A DNA stretch of 64,000 nucleotides, from contig CP075493.1 of NCBI GenBank assembly GCA_021613535.1, forward strand, positions 10,416,001 through 10,480,000. Reading direction: 5' to 3'. The notes beneath the pieces were generated by a model. That model was given only the letters and a program-made list of their open reading frames with translations. It was not told the DNA's origin and searched no databases. The stretch is from Adineta vaga (lineage: Eukaryota > Rotifera). Below, piece by piece: positions 13,401 through 24,551 of the stretch. Positions within the stretch are counted from its first letter, which is position 1. Every line of letters starts with the position of its first letter. A program made the translations under genes and the position numbers.

Positions 13401-15530
13401 ACTATAAATATACAAAAAGAAAATACCCAATTCTGGTGCTTTGACTAAAACACCTTTCATTCCTGCCATACGTATTTGTAATGCACATGGTAAATATCCT
13501 GATGTTTGATTGAGATCTAATGCTTCAAAAACACGTCGCATCATTGATTCACTAATTTTTCCAATGCCATCAGTAAAAACATATCGTTTATCAGGTGATT
13601 TAATATCAGGAATTTCTTCAATTTCATTCGATTTTTGTATTGTAAACGTTTTAATTGAGCCCGTAAAACACAATGCCATACGTGTAACATAAGATGAAAC
13701 AGAATATTCATAACGAAAATCACCCATCCAATTTCGAATTGTTTCGGCTGTATTTCCATTATTTCGTTTATAGAACCAAAATGATCGATCACGTAATTGA
13801 GAATTTGAACAATGAAGATATTCATAATCTGTTTGAGCAATTGTTAAATCTTGTTTAATTAAATCTAAAATACGTTCTCGACATTGTTCAACTGTTTCAG
13901 CAGACATTGTAATAAGATCTTCGTCACGTAGAAGAACACGACAAAATGCAAATGATGAACCAAATCTTCCACCACGTAATACACGATTTTCTTTCATTGG
14001 ACGCATTGGTTGTGGTAAGATTTGAGTTGGTGTAACAATGACACGTGGAACATAACAATAATTCGGTGTAGTACAATCAAATAACCAACGAGCACCAATA
14101 TCGGAATATTTTATAACATTGTTCGATAAAGCAACGTATATATCCATAAAACGATTATCTTTACAACTTTTCCATAGATCACGTATGGTATGATAGAATA
14201 AAGAAGAATCATTAGAAATATCAACTAATTTTGAAACGAATTCATCAGTTAATTTATCTTTAAGACGATAACCTAAATAGCAAAAACGATGAGATAAAAA
14301 TCTAACTTTTATGCGAGACAAAAAAAACGAACCAAGTGATGTGAGCATATGCCAAGCATAATTGCAAAGATAATTTCCAAATTGTAAATTTTCATAAGGA
14401 TTTATATAATCATTTGGTAGATAAACAATTTGAATATTTCCGTATAGAATTTTAATATTATTCTCTAATAATTTACTTGCTAGATCATTAATCATTTTAC
14501 TACTTGTATTCAATAATGGAATTCGAACATGCATAACTGATGCTTGTGCAATATGTTTCGAATCAAATCGATGAAATCTTGTAGCTCGTGTTCGTTGTCG
14601 TGTACCGAAATTATCTAATTCTATTTCTTGAATTGGTTTTATTGCATAGAGAAGTGGAATAAACAAATCAATAAAATCATCTTGATGATTAAGAATTAAA
14701 TAAGATTCAATATTTTCATGTGAAATTGTAACAGAATAAAGAATTTTATTATAGAGTAGATCATCATCGGTATTCAAATAATCTCCATTTCGAATCGATC
14801 GTAATTGAATTGATTGAGGAATACTACGAAATTCTATTTCAAATTTATCAACATCAGACAATGTTGTTGTATGTGCAATATAAGTTCCACAATCAAGAAA
14901 TGCACCAAGTGTTACTAAATGACATGTTGTTGATAATGGTGTATTTTTACGAATGGACGTTAAACTTAATGCAGGATCGATTATTTTTGAAGGTGGCATT
15001 TGTTTTTGTCTTTGTTGTTTGATTTTGATTTGTTCACGTTGAAGACGACCACGATAACCATAATGAAGACGTTCTTTTGGTGTATAATCAATGTTTTCAT
15101 TTTCATTGGAAAGTTTTGTTTCATCGGAAAGTTCACATGTTGTTTTAAAATAAAGCCAAACAGGCATACCTGATTTGAAACGTTTGCAAACATCATGAGT
15201 TTGCAATGGTTTACGAGTTTTATAATAAATATTATCAAGACCTTTGATATGTAATGATGTTCGTGGATCAGGATGATGAATTTCTTTACCTCTATATTCT
15301 TTTAACAATGACATTACTGGACGTAGACCATGACTAACTTGTAAATTTTCTTTATGATGAATACTAAGAATAAATTCAGGTTTTCGAATATTTGAAGTCG
15401 ATTCAATTTTTGTACGAGCATGATGTTTTTTATTTGACGAATTATTAATATCATCGAAGAGTTGAAAATTTCGATTAACATAATTTTTTCGACGATTTAG
15501 AGGATATTTGTCAAGTGGATTTGTTGCCAT
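10497..15530 (-). CDS. RNA-dependent RNA polymerase (EGO-1/QDE-1 type)
   Basis: Minus-strand gene of about seven exons, starting MATNPLDKYPLNRRKN at 15530. The large first exon runs to 13427; the last exon ends near 10497 with PPERI. About 1,500 residues in total. The family's signature blocks are present in order: YVFTDGIGKIS, QIRMAGMKGVL, NPCLYPGDIRVLKAVDIP, HDCVVFPCN and the catalytic SGSDLDGDVYWVCW. All three aspartates of DLDGD are intact, so an active two-barrel RdRP is expected. A run of Asp/Glu (FDDDEDDDDNDEEN) lies near the C-terminus. By family knowledge it makes RNA from RNA templates to amplify small silencing RNAs. Such genes are missing from vertebrates and insects but kept, and reported as expanded, in bdelloids, where transposon control is a likely role. 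Confidence 0.93.
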
Positions 15531-16680
15531 TATCGAAAAGATAAGTTCAAAAGTGTTTCAATTCGTTCGATGGATTTATTCTATAGTTTATTATCGTTCG
15601 TAAGTATGTATCTTTCGAACGAAAAAGTGAAGAACAAATAAAAAGAATTGGATAAGGATATTCATGAAAATTGAACATGTACATATCAGAAGGAGAGAGG
15701 GCGCTAGTAAACATAAGATTTTGTATTTGATCTACTGATAATGAGAGAGTTTATATACGTCCTATACAAATTGTGTGCAAGAAAAGAAAAGAGAAAATTG
15801 TTCTGCGAAGAAATAGTACTTGTTTTGAAAATAAGATATGTTGTGTATGTTGAGAGATTCTTTGTCTTGATATTGAACAAAAAAATCTTTATTATTCTCT
15901 GAATTTTGTTATTTTTTAATTGTTTTAAAAGAGTCTATTACACTATTTCCAAATGTATACTGATATTCAACATAATAAAAGTTATTTACAAGCGTTGACG
16001 AACATTTACACATACAATAGATGCTCCTGTTGAAAAAGAAGATGTTCGCATCAATTCATAGGTCAGAACGATCCAATTATTGTGACCATTATTGGTTTTC
16101 TTTTTGTAGATTCGTTTTAATGAAATGATTTCGAATTTCATGCAGGATGTAATATAATGACATTGCATAGAATAAGATGATTATAGATAATACTCTCAAA
16201 ATTGGCTTCCGATTGTTTTATTTCTGTCGACAAGAATGATTCTCATTGAAGAAAATACATGTAAGTAGCCAAATACGAGTATTCATAAATTCATGTTTTG
16301 AAAGAACGTCTATAAATTATAAATTCTTATTTGTAATATTGCTATTCTAACTCAAGCAAAGAACTTAGAGAAAGTATGATTAGTTTGAAAAATATTAAAG
16401 AAAGAAAAAAGAAGTCAATGAAGTGACAAATGATTGTCTAACATGCAATTAAAATGTATAGTATCATTGAGAATTGTTGATTACAATGCTCAAGAAAAGA
16501 AATGACTTATTGTTGTTGTTGTTGTTTTTTTTCAATGATAATTTATTTGGATTTCTAATGATGAAGTTTTGTTTGAAGGATATTATTAAAATGCGCAGAA
16601 GAAGACAACAAGAAAAAAATATATGTGTTAAATTTTTCATCTTTTATTTTCTCATGTTTTTGATCATGGGATTTTGTTTT
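15531..16680. other. Intergenic, no supported gene
   Basis: About 1.15 kb upstream of the RdRP gene and downstream of the small secreted-peptide gene. It holds short A/T-rich frames only. One 60-codon minus frame at 15986-16168 has no recognisable relatives. The RdRP promoter should lie near 15531-15800. Confidence 0.4.
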
Positions 16681-16944
16681 TTATAATCGCCAATTACGTT
16701 TCTCCGGGTGATCATCATTAAATTCCAAATCATCGCTTTTCATTTCATGATGATAAGCATTTGGTGCGTCACGAAAAACGAAACGACCACGTTTTGCTAA
16801 AGCTTGAAAATGAGGATTGTTCAACCATTGTGCATTGGCTAATTTTCTTGCTTGATGTTGTTCTTCAGCAACAGTAACTGATGATGAAATCATCAATAAG
16901 AAAACAGCAATTGTGCAAAAAATGAATACTGATCGTGAATGCAT
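16681..16944 (-). CDS. Small secreted prohormone-like (neuropeptide) precursor
   Basis: An intronless frame of 87 residues. Residues 1-26 form a strong signal peptide (MHSRSVFIFCTIAVFLLMI, then SSSVTVA before EEQ). The remainder is short and charged and carries three dibasic sites: ARK-L near residue 34, ALAKR-G near residue 51, and EKR-NWRL just before the stop. Cleavage would release LANAQWLNNPHFQALA, a middle peptide starting GRFVFRDAPNAYHHE, and a tail tetrapeptide NWRL. There is no Gly before the dibasic sites, so amidation is not predicted, and there are no cysteines in the mature part. I do not recognise the family. It could instead be a secreted antimicrobial or cuticle peptide. An acceptor-like acttaatttcag lies about 45 bases upstream of the ATG. 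Confidence 0.6.
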   Translation of the reverse strand: MHSRSVFIFCTIAVFLLMISSSVTVAEEQHQARKLANAQWLNNPHFQALAKRGRFVFRDAPNAYHHEMKSDDLEFNDDHPEKRNWRL

Positions 16945-18364
16945 TTTGTATTCGAATGAACAAACGAGACGAGGCTATATGATCTGAAATTAAGTAGATG
17001 AGAAAGACAAAAAACAAAAATGACAGAGTGAAATATAATTATATATATATATATATATGCTACATAGATGATTCTCATGTGTATAGAAAAACCATTATCA
17101 TCTCAAAGAAAATAATAGATTTGAAGGTGTTTGAATTAATTCGATAGATGAGAGAATATATCGAGGGATGTTTTCTTTTTCATATAGAAAATCATCTTAA
17201 AAAGAATAATTTCTTCAGTTTACACTGTTCTGCACCATATAGAAGTCATTTTGAGATGAGTTTTGCATTTATAAATAACTAATATAGAAGATTGTCATTT
17301 TGATATATGAGAAACTGTTTATGAATGCTCGAGGCTCGTGTCCTCTCTTATTTTTGTAACCTAACATGATGTTTTGTGCTCTTTAAAGATTGTTCATGAA
17401 CAATAATCTAAGACCTCTTTAGAAAACATACTTTGCTATTCATTCGACTAGATATTTTCTCAAAGAAATTCCATTTTTAGACTTACCGGTAATCTAATCA
17501 CTCTCGTGACAGATTATATTCGATCTTTCTTTTCATAAGAAGATACTAATTATATAGACATGAGAACGTTTTTATTATAAATACTTTGAAAAATCTCATC
17601 CAAATAGATATAAAGTACAAACTCGAATATAATATAAGAAAAGAAATGAGTTGATATCTAGCTAGCACTTCTCTATTTATTTCTTCTCTCTTTTTTTCTC
17701 TTTCTCTCTCTCTCTCTCTCCATCTCTTTGTGAGTGTTTCTCTTGTTGTTTTTCATCTCGATGAAATATAGACAGAGAGAAAGAAACATTGTGACGGAGC
17801 TTTGTCATGAACAAACACTATAAATCATTTACAGGCGTTACTTTCAAAACAGAATTGATTAAAAATATACTTCTATTTTATTCAGTAGATCTGTTTTGGA
17901 ATATCTTTGATAATCTTTGAAATGAATTCTAAAGATTTTGATGCAAAATGTAGAATGATGTGTATCAAAATCTATGTATTGAATTAACGTGATGGCATAA
18001 ATTGTCAAGAAAATCGATTATTTATAATGGATCGAGCTTTTGATGATGTTCAAAGCAATGAGGAAATAACATGTCAATGTATTTGTTCTATATTCAGAAT
18101 GACAATAAAGCTGTAATAAATTATCTCTAAATTGTTAATCCTTGTTGTTTCTGTACTTTGCTTTTATTCTCAAAGCATATTCATTCATCAAGCAGATGTT
18201 TATCTATTATAAATTTAAAATTTTGTTGATTATTTATTCCATCTATTTATTATTCTTTTGTCTACGATAGATGAAGAATGAATGTCTTGTTTAAAAAAAA
18301 AGGACTTTAGTCTTTGTTTCGGAATTAAATTGGAATGAAAATATCACATGAAAAAGAATATTAA
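16945..18364. other. Intergenic, no gene seen
   Basis: About 1.4 kb of AT-rich sequence with a (TA)n run near 17038-17057 and a (TC)n tract at 17703-17721. It contains the upstream region of the peptide gene and the 3' flank of the NADAR gene. No coding stretch longer than noise was recognised. Confidence 0.4.
17703..17721. repeat. (TC)n microsatellite
   Basis: Uninterrupted CT dinucleotides within a longer pyrimidine-rich tract in intergenic DNA. Confidence 0.8.
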
Positions 18365-18835
18365 TTATTTGCTTTGTTGAGCAAATATGTTCATCGCAGC
18401 GCGAATTTCAGCAGCGTGTTGAGCATCCTGACCTTGGAGACGTAATTCTGCTCGAATTCTTTCTAAAATCAAACCATTCCATTTATTCCAAAATGGTGTT
18501 GAACCTGTAAAATGAATGGAACCATTACCAGAACTTAGAAGAGCATTTCGTAACTCTTCATTTTGTTGAAATTTAGCTAAATTTCCTTTGTACATCTCAT
18601 CAACTTTTACCGATTCCCAGTCATCACGAATGGTAATACGTTGTCCAGCTGTCCAAGCAGAAGTACCTGGTCCTGATTGTAAAACCATATCTCGATCAAC
18701 TTGATTCGTTGTTTTAGCACATTGAAAATAATTTTCTGCTGATGAATATGTTATTCCATCTATAACGAATTTACATGGAAGGAAATTATCTGTTTCCGGA
18801 TGTCTTTTCCCATCAATATCCGCTGGACCACCCAT
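18365..18835 (-). CDS. NADAR-domain protein (YbiA/DUF1768 family)
   Basis: Single exon of about 156 residues starting MGGPADIDGK. The NADAR signature SSAENYFQCAKT is present (compare the family pattern SxEhxYQaxKf), followed by AWTAGQRITIRDDWESVK and a C-terminal block STPFWNKWNGLILERIRAEL, as expected at the end of the fold. Length matches stand-alone NADAR proteins. Family members are N-glycosidases: YbiA-like proteins act on riboflavin precursors and other members reverse ADP-ribosylation of guanine. Which reaction applies here cannot be read from sequence. The ATG follows a pyrimidine tract ending CAG directly, only 43 bases after the CMSS1 stop. A foreign origin is possible because the family is patchy in animals. 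Confidence 0.87.
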   Translation of the reverse strand: MGGPADIDGKRHPETDNFLPCKFVIDGITYSSAENYFQCAKTTNQVDRDMVLQSGPGTSAWTAGQRITIRDDWESVKVDEMYKGNLAKFQQNEELRNALLSSGNGSIHFTGSTPFWNKWNGLILERIRAELRLQGQDAQHAAEIRAAMNIFAQQSK

Positions 18836-18878
18836 CTGAAACAAGAAACAACATAACAAAACAAAACAAAATTCTTTA
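18836..18878 (-). promoter_or_regulatory. 43-base intercistronic spacer with splice acceptor at the ATG
   Basis: Read on the minus strand, the CMSS1 stop is followed by a T-rich tract (tgttatgttgtttcttg) and then tttcag abutting the NADAR ATGG. There is no room for a promoter, and the arrangement matches an SL trans-splice acceptor between two cistrons of one transcript. An alternative would be a single bicistronic mRNA or a cis-splice from a CMSS1 exon. Confidence 0.55.
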
Positions 18879-19607
18879 TCAAAAAAGTCCTATTTGAGTT
18901 TTTTCTTTAAAAAAACGATTACATAAAACTTTCTTTTCACATAACAAATGACAAAGTTCTGATTTCAATTGATTTAAATCAATTAAACGTTGTTGTTTGA
19001 TATTTTGATAATTCCAATCGATTAAAACATATTTTAATCGTTTCATATTCAAACATTTACTATCGAGTATATCATCAACTCGTTTTGGTGTACCAATAAT
19101 AATATTGAATAACGTTGTTGGTTTATTTAGAAATTCAATTTGTTCAGAAAGCTTTTTATGCTTTGCAAATAAATAGTGAAATGTAAATTGTTTTGATGAT
19201 GAAGAATTCTTTAGAAGCTTTCCTAATTCAATACAACGTAATGCTGATTGACCTATAATCAACACAACAGGTGCAGATGATAATTCCGATTGTTTGGACC
19301 ATTTACTAGTTGGAATTAATTCATTAAGATATTCATCCAACGGTAATTTCGATGTTGATGGTGTTGGTGCAGCAATGGAAGAATTGAATATGGAAAGAAG
19401 TTCATCAAGTTCATATTGACTTTTCGATTTTTTGTAATGAATACGAATGATTGACACGAGATCTGAATATGTTCCAATAGCTCGTTTAGGAAGAGGTTTC
19501 TGTTGATTTTTTTTAGTTTTAACTTTTTTCTCAGATGGTTCTTCAGTTTCTATAGGTTCAACTCCTTCTTGAAGATAATAATCATCATCGTTCAAATCAT
19601 CAGCCAT
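18879..19607 (-). CDS. CMSS1: CMSS1 homologue (Cms1 ribosomal small subunit protein)
   Basis: Single exon of about 242 residues starting MADDLNDDDYYLQEG. An acidic N-terminus and a Lys-rich stretch (KKVKTKKNQQKPLPKR) precede the Cms1 domain. That domain is a degenerate DEAD-helicase-like fold: APVVLIIGQSALRCIELGKL resembles the motif Ia region, FNIIIGTPKRVDDIL the TPGR region, and LKYVLIDWNYQN the DEAD strand with the acidic motif lost. This is the family's normal state. Cms1/CMSS1 is a nucleolar factor of small-subunit processome assembly. The ATG directly follows tatcttccag, a good 3' splice site, and the NADAR gene begins 43 bases downstream. Confidence 0.87.
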   Translation of the reverse strand: MADDLNDDDYYLQEGVEPIETEEPSEKKVKTKKNQQKPLPKRAIGTYSDLVSIIRIHYKKSKSQYELDELLSIFNSSIAAPTPSTSKLPLDEYLNELIPTSKWSKQSELSSAPVVLIIGQSALRCIELGKLLKNSSSSKQFTFHYLFAKHKKLSEQIEFLNKPTTLFNIIIGTPKRVDDILDSKCLNMKRLKYVLIDWNYQNIKQQRLIDLNQLKSELCHLLCEKKVLCNRFFKEKTQIGLF

Positions 19608-20363
19608 CTGGAAGATATGAAATAACAAAATCAAATTAATTCATCATTATTTTCTAATTAAACTTATATTAACATGAAAGAAGAAAAAAGAAGACGAATG
19701 TTTGTTTCAACGAAATTAACAGTATACATAATGAGTAATGACACGAGAGCATGATGATGATATATGCAGAAAAACATGAGGAAAGATCTTTCTAACCTGA
19801 AGAAACCGTAAGAGAAATACACTTTGTAGTTTTTTTCTTATATTCAAGATGATTACATATCTAACTTAATGAATAATCACGAAATATAGTATATATCTGT
19901 AGTAAGACAGATATCTTGTCATTTTTTATTAGACGTACGTCATTTAATAAAATATGGCACATATATTACTCTAATTTTACAGAGATAAAAGAAACTGCGC
20001 AGTTGATTCTCTCGAGTCTGTCAGACGATAAGCGGAACTTGTTTAATCAAGATAGTACTGACCTGAATATTGGTTAATTTTACAAATTTAATTGAAAATA
20101 GCTTCAAATCTGAAATAATAATAAAAATATGGATTAAAATACAAATATCGTGAAGTACCACCACAACTATTCACTAGAAAAGAACATCAACAAAATAATA
20201 CAAGACAATAACAACAATGAATATTTCGATTATAATCGATGTAGAATACATTGACGTAGAATACATGAATAGCACAACAACCACACCAATAAAATAAAAT
20301 AGAAAGTAGAAAAGACAATGAGCAGCGCTATGCGTAAGTAAAATTTTATTTAGAGATTTTTGT
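19608..20363. other. Intergenic, no gene seen
   Basis: About 750 bases between CMSS1 and the TMEM63-like gene, both on minus. AT-rich with no coding potential recognised; expected to hold the promoter of the CMSS1-NADAR transcript and the 3' UTR of the channel gene. Confidence 0.4.
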
Positions 20364-23300
20364 CTAATCTATGAGCAAATCATTCTCATCACCAGTTCCA
20401 ACAACCATTGGTTGAGAAAGTAGATCATCTGTTCCATTTGCAGTAGGATCACGTATTGAACATCGACGAACTTTTGTCATACTTGGTGGAATATCAAATT
20501 CTTCAATACATGCATTTAAAATTGTTGGAATATAATTCTTTAAAAGAATTGAGAAAAGAATATTTATCATTCATTTCAAATCGAATCCTTACCGATGTAG
20601 CACGTTTTGTATTGTCACGACCTTCCATTGCTTCTAATTCACCTAATTCATCTAGTTTTTGATGATTTCCATCAGACTATATTGAAAGAGAAAACAATTT
20701 CGATTGATCAATATAAAAACATAAAAGAAAAATAGTCCCGTAAGCAAAAACAAAAATAATGTAAAACAAGGTATTGAAAAAACTTCCACAAATAATAACT
20801 GCAAAATTCAATTGATATATTATGCTTCTTACTCTTCGAAATAGATTCCTTAATACTTTATATCGAATAGTAAATGGAAGAAGATAGGTGCTGACCTCTG
20901 GAATAACTGGTGATGATAATGAATATTTTCGTGAACTCCATCGACCGAAGCAATCAAAACATGAAAAACCGAAATAGACACCACCTAAAAAAAACACACA
21001 CACACACACACATGAATGAATACCATTGAACATCAAAAATGAGAACTTACACGTTAAAATGAAGCTGCCTATTAATGTCATGGATAGATATGTTAATGTT
21101 TCTAAAATAGATTCATAAATATTGTTTTCAATTCTTGTCATATTTACTAACCTGAACGAACAAGAACAAAGAAAAGTAATGTTAATTGTTGAATAATTAA
21201 TGCCGTAATAATGAAATTTCCTGCTAAACGATGCACACTTTTATCGGCAATTTCTGTATCATAAACAAATACTAAATTGTATTTATCAACTGCACGTTTG
21301 ATAACAAGATAAATCAAACCTATGAATAAGAAATAGACAATTAAAATTCTCCTGAGAAGAAGAGAACATCGATCTTACCAACGGGTGTTATCAATGGACA
21401 TGCAATAGAATAAGCAACAATCACACAGAAGACAGCAGATGTCCATGCATATTGCACACCGAATCGAAAAGGAAATTGTAATGCCTAAAATATTTCAAGA
21501 ATTCATTGATTATTGATAATGAAAGGAAAAAGAATTTCGGCTTCTTACGTGTCGAATCACACTTCTCTCTGCGGTGGATTTAGCTGTTATAATTATATAG
21601 ATGTAAAAGACAAGATCAGCCAAACGTAACAACTCAATCGTAGTTCCAATAAATGCAGATGTAATTATATAATTGACAAAGAATGCACCATTGTCTGGTA
21701 AAAATACACACCTAAGAATAAATGAGATAGGAAGTTAAATAATGATCTGAACATGATTGATGTGTACACATGTGTCTCATCAAGCGCTGAGCATAACAGT
21801 ACGTTTTATATCAGTCTAATCAGTATCACTTACATCCAGCGAATTCTGCTATTATGTGTAACACCTTCTTCACTTTCGAAAACCCATCGAAGAAAACTTT
21901 CAATACTTGTTAAACCTAATGATGGTAAAATCAATATCATCATTGCTAAGAAAACAAATAATTTAATCATCATAGATTTATCCAAAGCAGATTTTTTCCA
22001 TTGTTTTTCTAATAATGATGTAACGCTAACAAGTGATGGCATTGCAGCAGCAAAGATACGTAATAATAAGACTGGCATAACAGATGTTAAGAAAACAGGA
22101 ACTTGAATTTGTTTTGTCACTCGTTTTAATGGATCGATAGAACGATATTTATTTGCAATTTTATCAATTGTACTCATAACAATCGATGGAGTTGTTAGAA
22201 ATATCATGAAGAATACCAAAATCTAAATTTTCTCGTTCAATAGGCATGAGTCTGAAAGATAAACATACGATATTAACAACGATGATTCGAAACCAATGAC
22301 TGATTTCACTCATTGGAATGTTTTTCCTAGAGAAGAACAAAGAATTAGATTGCAAAACAAAGTTTATTGAAGAAAACTGCTTTACCAAATTATATTTTTA
22401 GGACTTGGAGCAAAACTAACAGTCCATTCGTGTATACCAATTGAATTACTTGTTGCTGATGTCGGTCGACGGTCAGGTATAAAACATGTTGGTCGAAAAT
22501 GTGAGCGTACTCTAAATAAAATGAATATCTGTTAGTGATTTCTAATAGAATATAAAATCCAATATACCGATGTGCTTCTTCTGGTGTTGAAAATGTGATA
22601 AAAGCTAATCCACATTTTTTCTGTCGAACATGTAAATATTCATCTTCTACTTGATCTTTATATGTATTATATAATTTTTCATAATATTCAATAGCATCCA
22701 CCTAGTATAAAGATAAAAATAATTAACGCTTTCATTTGAAATTATCGAAGCAAACCTCTTTTGCACAATACTAGAATAAACAAATGAATATTAAAATTAC
22801 AAAACCAATGTCATCATTTTAACTTACTCCACACATTTGTCCCCATTTATTATTATACACTACAGGTCGTTTTCCACTTTGTTCGAACATCTTTTTACTT
22901 TGTTGCCAAATGCGAAGATTGAGTTCACTGGAAAAAAATAAGACCTAGTATGACGAAATGATAATTTCAACTAAACAAACCGGCGTTTGTAAACATGTTG
23001 TAATTGAGCTATATTATACGCCAAAGTTAAATGAGTAATCTGAAATTTCGGATATGCTTCTCTACGAATAAAGATCAAATATAAGAGAAACTTCGATTGG
23101 TAAAATACAATTTCGACTAACCGAAAATAATCATTGAGTTTATCCTCATCACATGCATCATGAGGTATTCCACGCACCATTAATGTTCGACTTGCCTGAA
23201 AATATATACAAACGGTAATTTCTTACATTACAAAAACTATAGCCGAATACTGATAGGAATATATACATTGATTGTAAACTCGAAAGAAAACGACATGCAA

Positions 23301-24551
23301 GTCACTACATTTGATTTAGAAACTATTTGAAGAACAACAATAAGCACTACACAACAATGTGAAACTCTACTTTTTCTTTCGATTCTTCATTTTCATACTA
23401 ATAACCGATAGAAAATATAAAGAAAACAATCTTTTCGTTTAGATACATACCATATCTTCTGTCGCATAATATCGTGTCGCATTTGTATACAAATAAGCGA
23501 CAATAATACCAGCGATGACAAATATTATTGATGCACATGCATGAAACCAAAGTAACGGTGAACTAAAAGGTAACATCGTGTAAAATAATACTCGCAAAAA
23601 GTCGTCATTCACTTAGGTGGTAGATTAGCAATAGTTGATTGAGCAAATTTTTGTTCGGTTGTCCCTGAAATAGAATGAATTATTAGCATTTAAATTTCAA
23701 CGAATGAGTATTTAAAATATATACCTTGTGTTCCTTGAAAATTAACCGGTAAAATAATAGTTAATGAAAAGATTGTTATAAAAAGTAGATATCCAATTAA
23801 ATATGTATGAAATAACAGATAATAATATGCATCTGGTGAGCAATTTCGATAGACATCCCAATCACTACAAAGTATATCAATCGTAAAATAAAATGTAAAT
23901 ACATCAATCTCGATCAATACCTGATTGTAAACAAATCACGAATCCATAACCATCGTGTCTAAATAAACAAAACGTCTACAAATAATTTCTTTCAAAAGAT
24001 GTTTCTTACCACAAAATATCGATGAAGACATGATTCGTTGCCCTGTAGAAAATAAAGAAAATCAGTATGTATTAGCTACATGAACAAGTTAATTCTACAA
24101 AGCTATTGGCAGAGCTTTTGTAGAACAAACTTACATCAAGAACTTTACGACGAGATGAACTACTTTGACCATAGAGAAGTGTTGATATTCTATAATTAAG
24201 GTTTTTTTAAATTATAATCAATCGAAATAGTCTTACTCTGTTCCATCTGCCATATTTTTTGAATCAGAAAAACGACGTCGTAGATAAACAAAGACAAGCA
24301 AAAGTATCTAAAGTTTTTTTTTTGTGAAATATTTATTCAGATTTTATATTTAATTATCATATTCATACCGCTGATACAACTAGATTTACAAGAAGATTTT
24401 CTGGAATTCCTTCGTAGGATCTGATGAAACCAAAACCAGTTCTATTCATTCTTCCATAGTATGAACAATCATCTCGTGTAATCAATGGTAATTTATCTGC
24501 GATCAATGATGATACACGAATTGGTGTTGTTAGCTTATCTCCAACACTCAT
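20364..24551 (-). CDS. CSC1/OSCA-type mechanosensitive cation channel (TMEM63-like)
   Basis: A minus-strand gene of many small exons, starting MSVGDKLTTPIR at 24551 and ending TGDENDLLID at 20364. Recognisable TMEM63 features in order: an N-terminal membrane segment (NLLVNLVVSAV joining LILLLVFVYLRRR); TM segments around YYYLLFHTYLIGYLLFITIF and LLWFHACASIIFVIAGIIVA; a cytosolic RRM-like region with SRTLMVRGIPHD and KKCGLAFITFSTPEEAHRYI; the block SFAPSPKNIIW; and the pore-side helix FLTTPSIVMSTIDK. Further TM segments include MMIKLFVFLAMMILILPSLG and VQYAWTSAVFCVIVAYSIAC. Family members are osmo- and mechanosensitive cation channels of plasma and endolysosomal membranes. An (AC)n run sits in one intron. 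Individual exon limits were traced by eye and may be off by a few bases. Confidence 0.9.
20993..21012. repeat. (AC)n microsatellite in an intron
   Basis: Nine or ten CA units inside an intron of the TMEM63-like gene. Confidence 0.8.

Noticed and set aside
15986-16168. Minus-strand 60-codon open frame upstream of the RdRP gene
   Set aside because: No recognisable domain, signal peptide or supporting exons; likely chance in AT-rich DNA.
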